Origin: Owenia fusiformis
Lineage: Eukaryota > Annelida > Polychaeta > Sabellida > Oweniidae
DNA length: 64,000 bases
Direction of reading: 5' to 3'
Assembly: GCA_903813345.2 (NCBI GenBank)
Contig: CAIIXF020000005.1
Span: forward strand, 30,321,375-30,385,374
This document shows positions 34,201 to 44,755 of this stretch, piece after piece (position 1 is the stretch's first letter; every line of letters starts with the position of its first letter). The notes beneath the pieces are model-generated. The model made no database searches. It was not told where the DNA came from and was given only the letters and a program-made list of their open reading frames with translations. A program made the position numbers and the translations under genes.

Positions 34201-37200
34201 TTTCATACAATTTACACAAAAAATTTTTTAAAACATGTAGAAATGATCTCTGCCATCTAATTTTACTAAGTTGAGCATCTTAAGTTGTGTAGGTATGTAG
34301 AAAAATGTCAAAAGGTGGCAAAAATGAAAAAATTCTCTGGTTTCAACCAATTTTAGAGCATGGGATTCAAGAGGTTAAACCACTGCACACTACATGGCCT
34401 CAGTCTAGTTAATGTCTATGTGATTTATAATCTAACTAATGTCTCATCAAGGTAATGTCTAGTCAATGTCTAGTTTAGTTAATGTCTAGATATTATTCAG
34501 CTTAGTTTATGACTAATCTAGTCAATGGCTAGAGTCTAGTCAATGACTAGTCTAAAAGCAATGTTAAAATCAATGTAAATCACACATTTACCTGGGGCAC
34601 CTAGTGTTAAATAAAAGAATAACATTTTTAAATTATCAATTCTGGATTGAATAAAATTAACACATTTGTAAGTATACAGCAAGATACACTAAGAACAATT
34701 GAGCATAATCTTCCGACAACATAATCTGATCATAATCTTCTTCTGCAGAATTTTTGGTTGATATCATGAAAACAAGGCATTAACATGCAAAATGTCACGA
34801 CCTGCCATTTGTTAGAGGCTGAACATTGACCACCAAACACCAACTGCCGAACACTATGATAAATATCCATGTAAAAGTTGGAGACTACAACCAAAAGTGA
34901 TGACATAAAAATGGAAATTAAAATTAATAATCTAATAACAGTGAACATAAAGGGGAGGGAGAAAGGGCCTTTCTATTCAAAAAATTATTGAAAGGGTGAG
35001 ATAAAGCAAATGAAAATTCCTCATATTTCAAAACATTTCATGAGGGTTGGACAAGGTAAACAAGGCAAAATGTGACTACCTGCCATTTGTTTCAGACCCT
35101 GAACACCAACCACCGAACACTGTCCACATAAAAATTGGAGACCCGGGGAGATGACATAAAAATGAGCTTCATGCATATCCATTCACAACTACTGTCATTT
35201 TGAGGAGCTCTTAACTGAAATTAATGAAAGTGTTACTTACCAAAGATTTCATCCCATGCAAGGAAAGTTGCTATTGCATCATCAGGTTTATAGTTACATG
35301 CTCGAAGTGTGGCTATAATGTCATGTTCATTCTTCCATTCTGGGCAGTCATCCTGTAATAATATAAATACATAATCAAATATGCACAAAATCAGTCTACT
35401 GGTATTATTAACTGTCAGGACAGAAAGACAAAATATAAAATCAAAACACTAGAGCAGTATAAATACCATACTATCATGATTTTGCACTAAGTGAGAACAT
35501 AACCCTCCCGATTCATCAGTTTGAGATGGATTTCCTTTGGAATTTTCCCTAGGCTTATGTACAAAGAATCTCCAAAAGATTACCTTTATTGTAGCTACCA
35601 TCTGTCTTACAAGTGGAGAATATAGTTCCCAATGTACTGGCATCTTCATCCAAGTTCCACTGTTTGTGTCATAGTAACAGTGGACATTACGCTTCTCCTG
35701 GAAAAAAAAAATCAGAAATAAAAATATATTTGAAATAATGATTATCAAATGACATCCCATTTTCTGAAGTCTGAACCATTAATCTGAATTCGCAATAAGT
35801 CTGTTTCAAACGAGTTACGAGGGTAAAATGGATGGATTATTTGTAAAATTTTGTGTGGACTTCAAAATGTCCCCTAGAATGTGAAATCTACCTCAAATAG
35901 ATAAGTATGTAGCTTTCCTCTCTTGGGGTGAGCTATTTTTCCTTCCCTGTCATCTATAGATGTGCCTGCTGTGGTAGTGTTGTTTGAAGATGATGCTTCA
36001 TTCTGTACAGGCTAGAAATACATATAAAGTAGTTTTTTACAATAAAGATAAGTGAGTGAGACGTAAAGTTTAATAAAAAAATGTATTTTTCAAAATGAAG
36101 TCATTGATTTGGGGGAAAAAAGGGGTAATATATAAAAGCAATTATTGTAAAATGATCCCATTGATAGTTTTGGGAAGATGGTAATTAGATGTATGTTCAT
36201 CGAATGGTAACACAAGATGTTTCCTCCCAAAAGTACGAGTCCAAAGTTATAGCCTCATCAGAACTCATAAAACTGATATCAGAGCCAAACAATGCTATTT
36301 TGAAAACAAAGAAAACAAAAAATATATTTTCAAATAACTAAGCAAATTAGTGATGACATCACAATATCACAATTACAAATAATGCAGCTTTCTATCCAAG
36401 GAACAAAATCTACTGTTTGCATTCAATTATGACATCATAAGTTTTCAATGTTGTTGCTCAGCGCCACTGTTTGTAACAACCACAATCTCTACTATGAGGT
36501 CACAATCTGTTCTTGCATCAACAATCCATCACCAGGACCCTTATAATTCTATTGTTCTGACAGAAAATATCAACAAAACATCATTTCCTTGCTAGTTTTT
36601 AGTCTGAGCAGACATTAAAGCATTTAAAGGATGGCGAGAAATGTGACTTTGTTCATTTTGCTAAATATCTGTATCGCAATGGTTGCTGACAGGAGCAACA
36701 CCTATCTTGATATTGAGGGCATAAGGTAATTATGATTATTACAGTATGAAGATTCCTTTTTGTCAATGCCATTACTCGTTTTAAAACTGAATATTGAAAA
36801 CAATTACACACCCGGTGATCGTGAATATGGGACAGAGGGGGGGAGCAGGCAATTTCTGCTAGGAAATTCAACAAATCTGGAAGATTTATTTTTTCAAGAA
36901 AAAGTTTACTATTGAATTGCTAAATGGATAGGCGCACAGTATGGTAGAATATGTTAGGTTTTCTGGGATTTTTTCTGAAACGATACGCATCTAAGGTATG
37001 AGATCTATTAAAAAAGGCGCAAGGCCATCAACAGGCACAAATCAACGTTTTTGCTATAAATCAAGCAACAATGGTCTGGACGACCTGTAATAAATACTTG
37101 TAAGTGATGTTATCATAACTAAATTAATGTCATTGCTGAATTTATAAAATAAGTTTCCATATGTGAAATAAAAAATAATCGAAAATAATGAATTTGGGAC

Positions 37201-40200
37201 GAAGGGGGGGGGGGGGGGATGGAGGGGGGGGAGCAATATGTATATAAGACATGATTAGAGATGTTTCGCGACTTTAAGTCCTTTTACTCCAAATGTCCCC
37301 ATTTTTCAGTCTCCAGGGGTATATCATCCAGTTTCTTACTAAGTTAATGAGTTCATTTTTCAAATACAAGAATTCGTGTGAAGTTGTTTCACTTTATAGA
37401 AGTATTACTCCCCCCCTCCGTCCCATTTTAATTATTTTCGATTATTTTTTATTTTACGTATGGAAACTTATTTTATAAATTCAGCAATGACATTAATTTA
37501 GTTATGATAACATCACTTACAAGTATTTATTACAGGTCGTGTAGTCCATTGTTGCTTGATTTATAGCAAAAACTTTGACTTTTGCATGTTGGTTGCGCTG
37601 CGCCTTTTTTAATAGATCTTATATCTTAAAAGAGTATCGGTTGAAAAATAATCCTAGAATACCTAACATATTTTATCATACCGTGCGCTTATTCAATTTG
37701 CAATTCAATCGTAAACTCTGTCTTGAAAAAATAATTTTACCAGATTTGTTGAATTTTCTAGCGGAAATTGCCTGCTCCCCCCTCCGTCCCATTTTCACGA
37801 TCACCGGGCGTGATTAAAAAAAGAAAAGACAAACACTATGTAAAATTGCAAAGCAGTGTTGATTTTACTTTGAAAAATCAGAAGATAAGAATATAAAAAT
37901 CATAATCTAAGCTGTTCAACCATTTGGAAATTAACAAACACTGACACTGGGAGGAGCACTGGCCAAATTGTTGTACATGGGGGTGCCGCTGAGACTCAAA
38001 ATATCTACCCTCATCTAGGGATTTTTTCCCAAAAAATGGACCCACATCTAGGGTTTTTCTTTCAAAAATAGACCCACTACTAGGTAACTTTTAAACAAGG
38101 CACAGGACGTGAACGGGATCACACCATCAAATAGGCAGACACTATGAACCAGGAAAACTGTTCTCCTATTATGTTCACAAATTTCAAGAACAAGAAAACA
38201 AGATGGCCGCCCAAAAGTTAATCAGCTCTAGTACTTGATATCCTCTATCATTTGTGTAAATTTGAAGGAAATCCGATGAGCGGTTTTCCTGAAATGGCGA
38301 TGACAAGATTTTTCGAAAAACCTTCAAAATGGCCACCAGAAAACAAGATGGCCGCCCAAAAGTTAATCAGCTCTAGTACTTGATATCCTCTATCATGTGT
38401 GTAAATTTGAAGGAAATCCGATGAGCGGATTTTCTGAAATGGCGATGACAAGATTTTTCGAAAAAATCTTCAAAATGGCTGCCAGAAAACAAGATGGCCA
38501 CCCAAAAGTTTATCAGCTCTAGTACTTGATATCCTCTATCATTTGTGTAAATTTGAAGGAAATCCGATGAGCGGTTTTCCTGAAATGGCGATGACAAGAT
38601 TTTTCGAAAAACCTCAAAATGGCCACCAGAAAACAAGATGGCCACCCAAAAGTTAATCAGCTCTAGTCCTTGATATCCGTTATCATGTGTGTAAATTTGA
38701 AGGAAATCCGATGAGCTGATTTTCTGAAATGGCGATAACAAGATTTTTCGAAAAATCTTCAAAATGGCTGCCAGAAAACAAGATGGCCGCCCAAAAGTTA
38801 ATCAGCTCTAGTACTTGATATCCTCTATCATTTGTGTAAATTTGAAGGAAATCCAATGAGCGGTTTTCCTGAAATGGCGATGACAAGATTTTTCGAAAAA
38901 CCTTCAAAATGGCCGCCAGAAAACAAGATGGCCACCCAAAAGTTAATCAGCTCTAGTACTTCATATGCTCTATCATCTCTGCGAATTTGGAGAAAATCTG
39001 ATGAGAAGTTTTCCTTAAACGGCGATGACAAAAAGCGGGACGATCACGATCACGACCACGACCACGATCACGATCACGATCACGACCACGACCAGTATGA
39101 CGACTATATCCCACCGATGGTGTGATAAAAACAAGACCCACTTCCTGCAATTTTTTCAGAAATAACACTCAGTTTAAGGATTTTTCCAAAAAGTAAACCC
39201 AGTTCTAGGGAGTTTTTCATCAAAATGGGACCCATATCTAGGTTTTTTCCTCAAAAATGGACCAAAATCTAGGGAATTCGTACGATTCCCAATCCAATCC
39301 AGATAAATTTTATCTTTTAGGATAAATCTTGGATTACTAATCCGATAAATATTTGGTGAATTCGTACGATCCAAGGATTATGAGGGGGATTCCCCAAGAT
39401 TTATCCAATTTGCATTGGAATAAAATTTATCCAAAAAGTAATCTACCTCAAGGGGTGGATTGAGATTTATCCTGAGATTAATCCCAAGATCGTACAAATT
39501 CACCGATTTTTGGATTAATTCTTGGATTAATCCCACAATGCATCATTACCAGAATGAAATTTATCCGGATCGGATCGTGAATCGTACGAATTCACCGCTC
39601 CTAGGGATTTTTGGCGAAAAAGTGACCCAGTTTAGCAACACAACCCTATATAGCCAATATATAGGAAAAGGGAGTACCCCCCCCCCCCCCCGAATGTTTG
39701 AAATTCTAAAAGAGCCAAAGCAAATTTATATTCATGATATCATCAGAGACATTAAACAACACAGTGATGACATCACAATTATACAAAAAGCAGTTTGTAT
39801 CCTAGCAACAAAAAGCAGCTTGCATATAATTATGACATCATAAATATTGAAGTTGTCAATGTTGTTCCTGGAGTTGCTAAGCGCAACTGTTTGTAGCAAC
39901 CACAACCCTATTGTGATGTCACAATTAAGTTTACATCAACAATCAACATCACTAGGACAGTCAATGTTAAGGTTTCCATAGAAAATATCAACAAAAACAG
40001 CATTTCCTTGCTAGCTTTTGTTCTGAAAAGACATAACAGCATTTGAGGATGGCAAAAAATATGACTTTGTTCATTTTAATAAATATTTGCATTGCAATGG
40101 TGGCTAACAGGAGTGCAACATATCTCAACATTGAAGACCTGAAGTAAGAAGAATTCATCTTAGTCAATATTATAGACTTTTATTTTGAAATGTTTGATAA

Positions 40201-43200
40201 GAAAACGAAAATATGGGTTTAACATTTTCTAAAAAATTTGTTTTTTCAGATACAGCCAAGGTTTTAAAGAAGTCTATGATAAAGTTAGGAGTTTGGATAT
40301 GGCCCAGTATAACGACATTATATTTGAAAGGTATAAATGATTATTTATTGATAACTAACAATTTATGTGTTTTAAATTAGTTTGGTTTGTTATTTTCTGT
40401 TGTTGCACTTTGTGAATTCTCATTTTGTATGCATTATCAATTTTTACAAATCTTGTACCTGCTCGACTGCTGTTTTGTGGATAGGTGTAATTGATGCTTA
40501 GATGTTTCCAAATTAAATGGGCTGATTGCATCTTATATCATTGAACTGTTTTTGTATGTTAAGTTTTATTTATTTTTCAGTATGACTTGCACATTTGATA
40601 AACTAACATCAACAACAGACGATTTCAAAGTAGTTGCTAATGACACATTTGATAACATCAAAGAAGCAACAGCTGCACTGGCAGATGAAGTGCTCCAATG
40701 GGTCAATGAAACTACGTTGGACATAATCAGTGGAATGAAAGACCTGATAGCGGCAGTGTATGAATGGATCAATGCAACAACAGACAGCATCAGTGGTAGC
40801 CTAACAGACTTCATGAATGATACCATTCACCAAGTGAATGAGTTGATAGATTCCGTGGCCCAATCCAAATTTGGAATCTGGTTGATAAAAAATGGTAAGA
40901 AACATGTGATAAATTGAACATGAGATAATTATTTAATTATTTTAATAAATTAGATAATACAAGTTTGCTTATACAACAAAAATAATCTTTAAAAATCTCA
41001 GTGTTTTTTGTGTTTTTTTGTTTTCTCAGAGTGTCATGAGACGGCAAAAGAAAGGCACATAATGAGCCAACAAAACAAAATGACAAAATCATGTACATGT
41101 GATACATACATGTAAATAAAATTTATGATTTTTTCAGATCCCTTCAAAAGTCGAGACCTGTTTGAAAGAGCTGTTATCCACTTAGTAGGCATGCTGTGTA
41201 TCATTGCATTTTCCATTAAAGTCATCATAGTAGAGACAGCAAGACTTAGTAAGAAACTATTTTTTATTAAAAATATGTTTTGACTTTCAAAATAAATGTA
41301 CAGACTTTCTCTCAATAAGGCTTATTTGTTAAACATACCATATATGGCACTTGTGTCATTTATTGAAATTATTTAAAAAAAAGGCCCTATGGGCCTTTAT
41401 TTAAAAGGAGAACATAAACAAAATAGGCCTTACTTTAATTTAAGATCCAGGGCATTATTATAAGAACATAGTCTAGTTTTCATATTTTTGGTATACCACA
41501 ACAACAAAATCGATTGAAATGTAGAAGATTGAAAATTGCCTTTTGTCCTTTGTTCAATGGAAAGTACTATACAGTATTCAGAAAATAATATTTTATGGAA
41601 ATTGTATGTTGCAATTTCAGGACACACCCCTCCCAAACCAGATGATTATCAAGCTTACTGTAGACATATTGAGGAACTGCTCTCTGAAGACGACACCATA
41701 TCGAAGAAATCTAAACCAGTAAGAGATATTATGCCCAAATATGGATGGAATAAAAAACAGAGACGAGGAATGAGAAATGTTACGAACAAACAGATTATGA
41801 AGATTGTAATTCAGCACAAACAGAAAGAGCAAGAAAGCAAAAGAGCGAAGACACAAACACTGTCCTATATTTTGTCTTGTATATATGGACTCTGAATTTT
41901 ACACCTGTATATATATTGACTGTTACAATGCTTGCTCATCAAATCTCAATAAATACTTATTATTACATGTAATTAAAATCTCTGTTATTCAGGATGAAGA
42001 AATATAAAAATGTAGTAAACACTATTCTAAACAAAAGACTAGATGCAAGTAGAAATAATCTTGATTTACATCATTACATATTCAAATTTTGTCAAAGTGA
42101 TTTAATATTTAAAATTACTAGTATAAACATGGTTTTAAAAATTGTTTATCAACTCTGAAAATTTAGTTTCTTTAAAACACATTGTAACTTCTAGGTCGGG
42201 TTGATTCCCCATAGATGGTGGTGGTGGTGGTGAAACTGGTAACTACCTACTGGTACCTGGGTTATTGTAGTGTAATCGTATTAACATAATTTGGTCAAAA
42301 TCAATATTTGATCTTTGGAATCAGTTTATTCTATGTGCACATTATAAAATCAAGTTTGTTACTTTGTAATTTGACAAGAACATTTATTCATACCTGATCA
42401 GACTTGACTACACTATTAGTCACAAGGGTACCTTGGTTGTACCACTGCATTGGGAAAGGCTGCCAAGTCTGGAATGAGAAATAAAATCTTTCATCAATAT
42501 GCATCTTAGTAAACTAACTTTAAGGGGCTTTTAAGGCTTTGGATGACCCAAAGGCCATTCAGTGGGGAATAAGAGTTGGGGAGGTGTGAACATATAATAC
42601 ACTCTTATTTCCCACTGAAGGGCCTTTGCAATGGTCCTTAATTTCTCTGCCTTATTAAAATCAATGTAACAATTGTAAAAATGTTTTTTTCCTTCAAAAT
42701 TCAGAAAGAGAGTTTTATTTCTGAAAAAGGCTTCTCAAGATCTGATGAAAAATTACAATGACACATCAAAAAAGTGCTGAATGGTAATGGCAAGAATCAA
42801 TCCTTTTGCATATTGATTCAACATAGTAAAAATTGTAGAGTGTAATGGCCTAGTCACATAGCCCGGCTGATGAGGTTACGATGAGCCAGCGATAAAATTT
42901 TTACCGAACTCGGCCGAACACCGGCCGGACACCGGCCGGACATCCGTGGCGTTTGTTGCTTAAAACCGCATCGGTGGTAGCTTGGTGAAATTTTAACTTC
43001 GGAGTTAAATTTCACCGTTCTCTCACCGAGCTCCCTCATCATGTCATCGCAGCCCCATCGTAACCACATCGGAAAACACGTCGGCCGGTGCACGGCCGAG
43101 TATCGGCCGGTGTCCCGTGCATCTGAGACAACCAGAGGACGAGGTTTTTTAACGGACAGCGGCTGAGCTCCGACCGAGCTCCGGCCGATGTGGGACAGAG

Positions 43201-44755
43201 CATCGGCCGGTCACTGTTCAAAGCCCGTTAACAACCCGGCCGGCGATCACACGGTGTCCTGTTACCTGCTCGGGTACCGGCCGTATTCCTTCCGATGTCC
43301 GGCCGACCTCCGGCCGGTAGTTGCTGCCACATCGGCAGAAAAAAACTACCATTTTGAGACGGACTCCGGCCGGTGTTCGGTCGGTCGCCTGAAGATGTCC
43401 GAACGGAGTCCGTTCACGTCACCGAGCTCTGCTTAAGATGAGGAGAGCTCGGTGGCACCAAAAAAATCCACCGAGCTCTACCGATGCCGGACATCGGCCG
43501 GGCTATGTGACTAGGCCATAACATCTTGTAACAGATTCTGAATGCTGATGCCAACCACCAATCACTGATGCTGGTCACACAAAATCAGTGTCTGTAACAA
43601 ACAAAAAACACCACTTCTCGGTGGTAACATAAAAATCATGTCTTATTTTTTAACAATAATGGATAATAAAAAATGGTTGACTTTATAGAGGATTTAGGCA
43701 ATGTAATATGCAACTGCAACGTGGGACCAATTTCACACATGCCATAAACAGAGAATTTAGTGATATTGGCAATCAAAATTGACCTTCTTATCATGACACA
43801 CTCATCAATTTAATTCTCTTTTATAATTTGCCCTTACCTGTGTTTGCCAGGAGTCTAGTACGTATCTCTGCCCATTCTTGTACATACATGTAAGTGCTTG
43901 TCCATTAACATGGTAGAATGTCTCGAATACTATATCATCTTCCTGAAAATAAGATTCTTCAGTGTTAACAATAGTAGATCATTACCTTATCAAAAAAAAT
44001 TAGACTCAATCAAAGTAGATATAATCTTAAATAATGTTTGTCATTTAAATTTTTCAATTTAATAAAATTGAAAAATTAAAGATTTCTGTTCATTTGGCAT
44101 TATTTAGACTTTTCTGGGGTGAATCCTTTTTAAAATGATATACATGTACATTATTTATATTTAATATTGGGCAATTCAATAAAATTGAATTCAATAAATT
44201 TTTGAATCAAGTTCTATGTTTATATATGCAAATATGATCAGTGTTTAGAACAGACTTTTGCAGACATGAGGAGCACAGTTGACTCACTTCAATCCATTTA
44301 CTGACCTTATATTGCAGTCTCTGCTGTTGCTGTTGATGACCCACTGCCGCTTGAGTCACACCATACATTCCCCCATATTGCCCCCCTTGGCCATATCTCT
44401 GCCCAGAGTTATGGTAGTATCCTTGTGGGTACTGATATTGCTGGTATGCCCCCTGCCATCGACTTTGGGATTCCTGGCGTGTTATTCTTATTTGGGGCTG
44501 TGAACCACCTTGCTGTTGTGTGTTTGACCTTTGAGGGCTGATATTTGATTGGTCCGTCTGCTCGGACCCAGAATGAGACTGGGTCGCCATGGTTTCCCCA
44601 CCAGAGGGGTTTCCCAATTGGGAATCCCTCTGGTTGAGTTGAACCTCCTTAAAAGTAGACCGCTCTCTTCTTGATGGTGCTTGAGATCTTGGTGATGGTA
44701 TATTCCTTGATGATGGCCTTGAAGATTCACTTTCACTTGAGGCTGAACTCCCCAT
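28277..44755 (-). CDS. Kinesin-14 family protein with C-terminal motor, complete
   Basis: Sixteen coding exons, all GT-AG and in phase: 44755-44306, 43942-43838, 42468-42394, 36011-35892, 35697-35584, 35352-35241, 33301-33213, 32806-32735, 32325-32194, 31750-31589, 31270-30989, 30731-30595, 30323-30263, 29866-29661, 29507-29321, 29019-28924, plus terminal exon 28462-28277; total 861 aa. The motor (about 520-840) follows the kinesin-14 neck [13 protein letters not shown] and has P-loop GQTGSGKT (595-602), switch I SSRSH (706-710), switch II DLAGSE (736-741) and [12 protein letters not shown]. Such motors walk to microtubule minus ends. The N-terminus is Ser/Gln-rich (1-150), begins MGSSAS (possible N-myristoylation), then has two similar Tyr/Trp-rich modules (about 158-205 and 244-280), a UBA-like segment (289-325), coiled coil, and three RPKTA repeats (about 409-422). 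Family is certain. The closest named member is unclear; the N-terminal half differs from KIFC1/KIFC3 as I know them. Confidence 0.9.
30038..30240. mobile_element. MITE with ACAGGCCCGTAGC ends
   Basis: The ends are near-perfect inverted repeats (ACAGGCCCGTAGCAAGG and CCTTGGCTACGGGCCTGT) in a kinesin intron. A diverged relative with the same internal order (GGGGTTCA, AATCACTT..AAAAGTGCT, GGGGTT) is at about 32353-32522. Confidence 0.75.
31995..32160. mobile_element. MITE with ACTGTAAAA/TTTTACTGT ends
   Basis: The left end ACTGTAAAATCTGTAAAGTG pairs with the right end GTTCCACTTAGACAGGTTTT ACTGT. It contains several GTGGAACAC words. Relatives lie at about 26190-26370 and, more diverged, 46030-46207 and 1180-1395. 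Confidence 0.55.
32946..33089. repeat. Dispersed ~140-bp repeat (copy 3, kinesin intron)
   Basis: It shares GCCATTTGTTACAGATG, CACCGACCACCAAAC and AAAAAGTTGGAGACTATAAC with the other copies. Confidence 0.6.
34079..34378. mobile_element. TTAA-bounded MITE
   Basis: The ends are inverted repeats TTAACCTCTTGA on the left and TCAAGAGGTTAA on the right. TTAA at both borders is the piggyBac-type target. Similar TTAA borders are seen at 53642-53966. Confidence 0.6.
34400..34560. repeat. Short degenerate tandem repeat (TCTAGTYAATG)
   Basis: About ten imperfect copies of an 11- to 20-bp word containing TCTAGTTAATG or TCTAGTCAATG occur in a kinesin intron. No gene function is suggested. Confidence 0.6.
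34770..35164. repeat. Two adjacent copies of the ~140-bp dispersed repeat (copies 4 and 5)
   Basis: Copies at 34770-34911 and 35058-35164 lie in the same direction and share CTGCCATTTGTT, CACCAACC.CCGAACACT and GATGACATAAAAATG. Confidence 0.6.
36290..36730 (+). repeat. Segmental duplication of the nested gene's 5' region (copy 1)
   Basis: This stretch is similar over its length to 39735-40145: both have the AGCGC(C/A)ACTGTTTGTA.CAACCACAA block, the GAAAATATCAACAAAA block and the TTTCCTTGCTAG block, then a signal-peptide exon. So the promoter, 5' leader and first exon were duplicated together. Confidence 0.8.
36631..36725 (+). pseudogene. Duplicate signal-peptide exon of the nested glycoprotein gene
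   Basis: The 95-nt exon encodes a start [20 protein letters not shown] and ends at a GT donor (36726) in the same phase as the paralogous exon 40049-40143. None of the gene's other exons follows before 40250. It could be an alternative first exon spliced to 40250 in frame, or the remnant of a truncated copy whose rest was lost; a foldback transposon begins 85 bp downstream. I list it as pseudogene only because no further exons of its own are visible. Confidence 0.5.
36811..37812. mobile_element. 1-kb foldback element
   Basis: Two arms of about 400 bp (36811-37210 and about 37415-37812) are inverted copies with moderate divergence. They begin CACCCGGTGATCGTGAATAT and end CACGATCACCGGGCGTG, each followed by a G-run/C-run tract. 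The centre is about 200 bp. There is no coding capacity, and the open frames in the arms are shadows of one another. Confidence 0.8.
38115..39128 (+). mobile_element. Pearl/HINE-like element with ~146-bp tandem array
   Basis: Sub-terminal inverted repeats (ATCACACCAT on the left, ATGGTGTGAT on the right) enclose about six copies of a 146-bp unit (AACAAGATGGCCGCCCAAAA... to ...GATTTTTCGAAAAA). A CACGAC/CACGAT hexamer microsatellite follows (39042-39094). The first five copies are nearly identical and the last is diverged. Long minus-strand frames here are repeat shadows. Confidence 0.7.
39268..39595. mobile_element. MITE with GGTGAATTCGTACGAT-type repeats
   Basis: The word GAATTCGTACGAT or its complement occurs four times, at both borders and internally, with AT-rich TTTATCC words between. 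It looks like a composite or nested short inverted-repeat element. Confidence 0.5.
40049..41895 (+). CDS. Unknown secreted/membrane glycoprotein nested in a kinesin intron
   Basis: Five exons, 40049-40143, 40250-40330, 40581-40894, 41138-41248, 41621-41895, are GT-AG, in phase, and give 291 aa. There is a signal peptide (1-23). An ectodomain of about 140 residues has helical amphipathic sub-repeats ([20 protein letters not shown], then [13 protein letters not shown]) and several N-x-T sequons. A membrane span lies at about 175-196 ([19 protein letters not shown]), and a basic cytoplasmic tail (about 90 residues) is rich in Lys, Arg and Glu. An alternative acceptor before 41032 adds a short Cys-containing ending that stops at 41115, before the membrane exon, predicting a soluble form. 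AATAAA at 41948-41953 lies 53 nt after the stop. The gene is on the opposite strand to kinesin, inside its 6.4-kb third intron. I do not recognise the family. Confidence 0.7.
42846..43518. mobile_element. GC-rich MITE with 3-bp TAA target duplication
   Basis: Near-perfect terminal inverted repeats (TGGCCTAGTCACATAGCCCG) are flanked by TAA at 42843-42845 and 43519-43521, the pattern of PIF/Harbinger elements. The 673-bp interior is strikingly GC-rich compared with its surroundings and full of CCGGCCG words. It lies in a kinesin intron. Confidence 0.8.

Larger units (their letters stand above)
37985..39690. repeat. Degenerate ~33-bp tandem array split by two insertions
   Basis: Copies of a word with the pattern GACCCACATCTAGGG-TTTTT-CAAAAATG occur at 37995-38090, 39130-39275 and 39596-39640. 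The gaps are filled by the pearl-like element 38115-39128 and the GGTGAATTCGTACGA element (about 39268-39595), so one ancestral array was interrupted twice. Confidence 0.6.

Noticed and set aside
38248-39031. Series of overlapping minus-strand frames of 67-129 aa with repeated [21 protein letters not shown] motifs
   Set aside because: They are translations of the 146-bp tandem array of a pearl-like element. The repeat unit length is not a multiple of three and frames break between copies, so no repeat protein is supported.
42854-43436. Several GC-rich frames on both strands
   Set aside because: They are caused by low stop-codon frequency in the CCGGCCG-rich MITE, and both strands are equally open.
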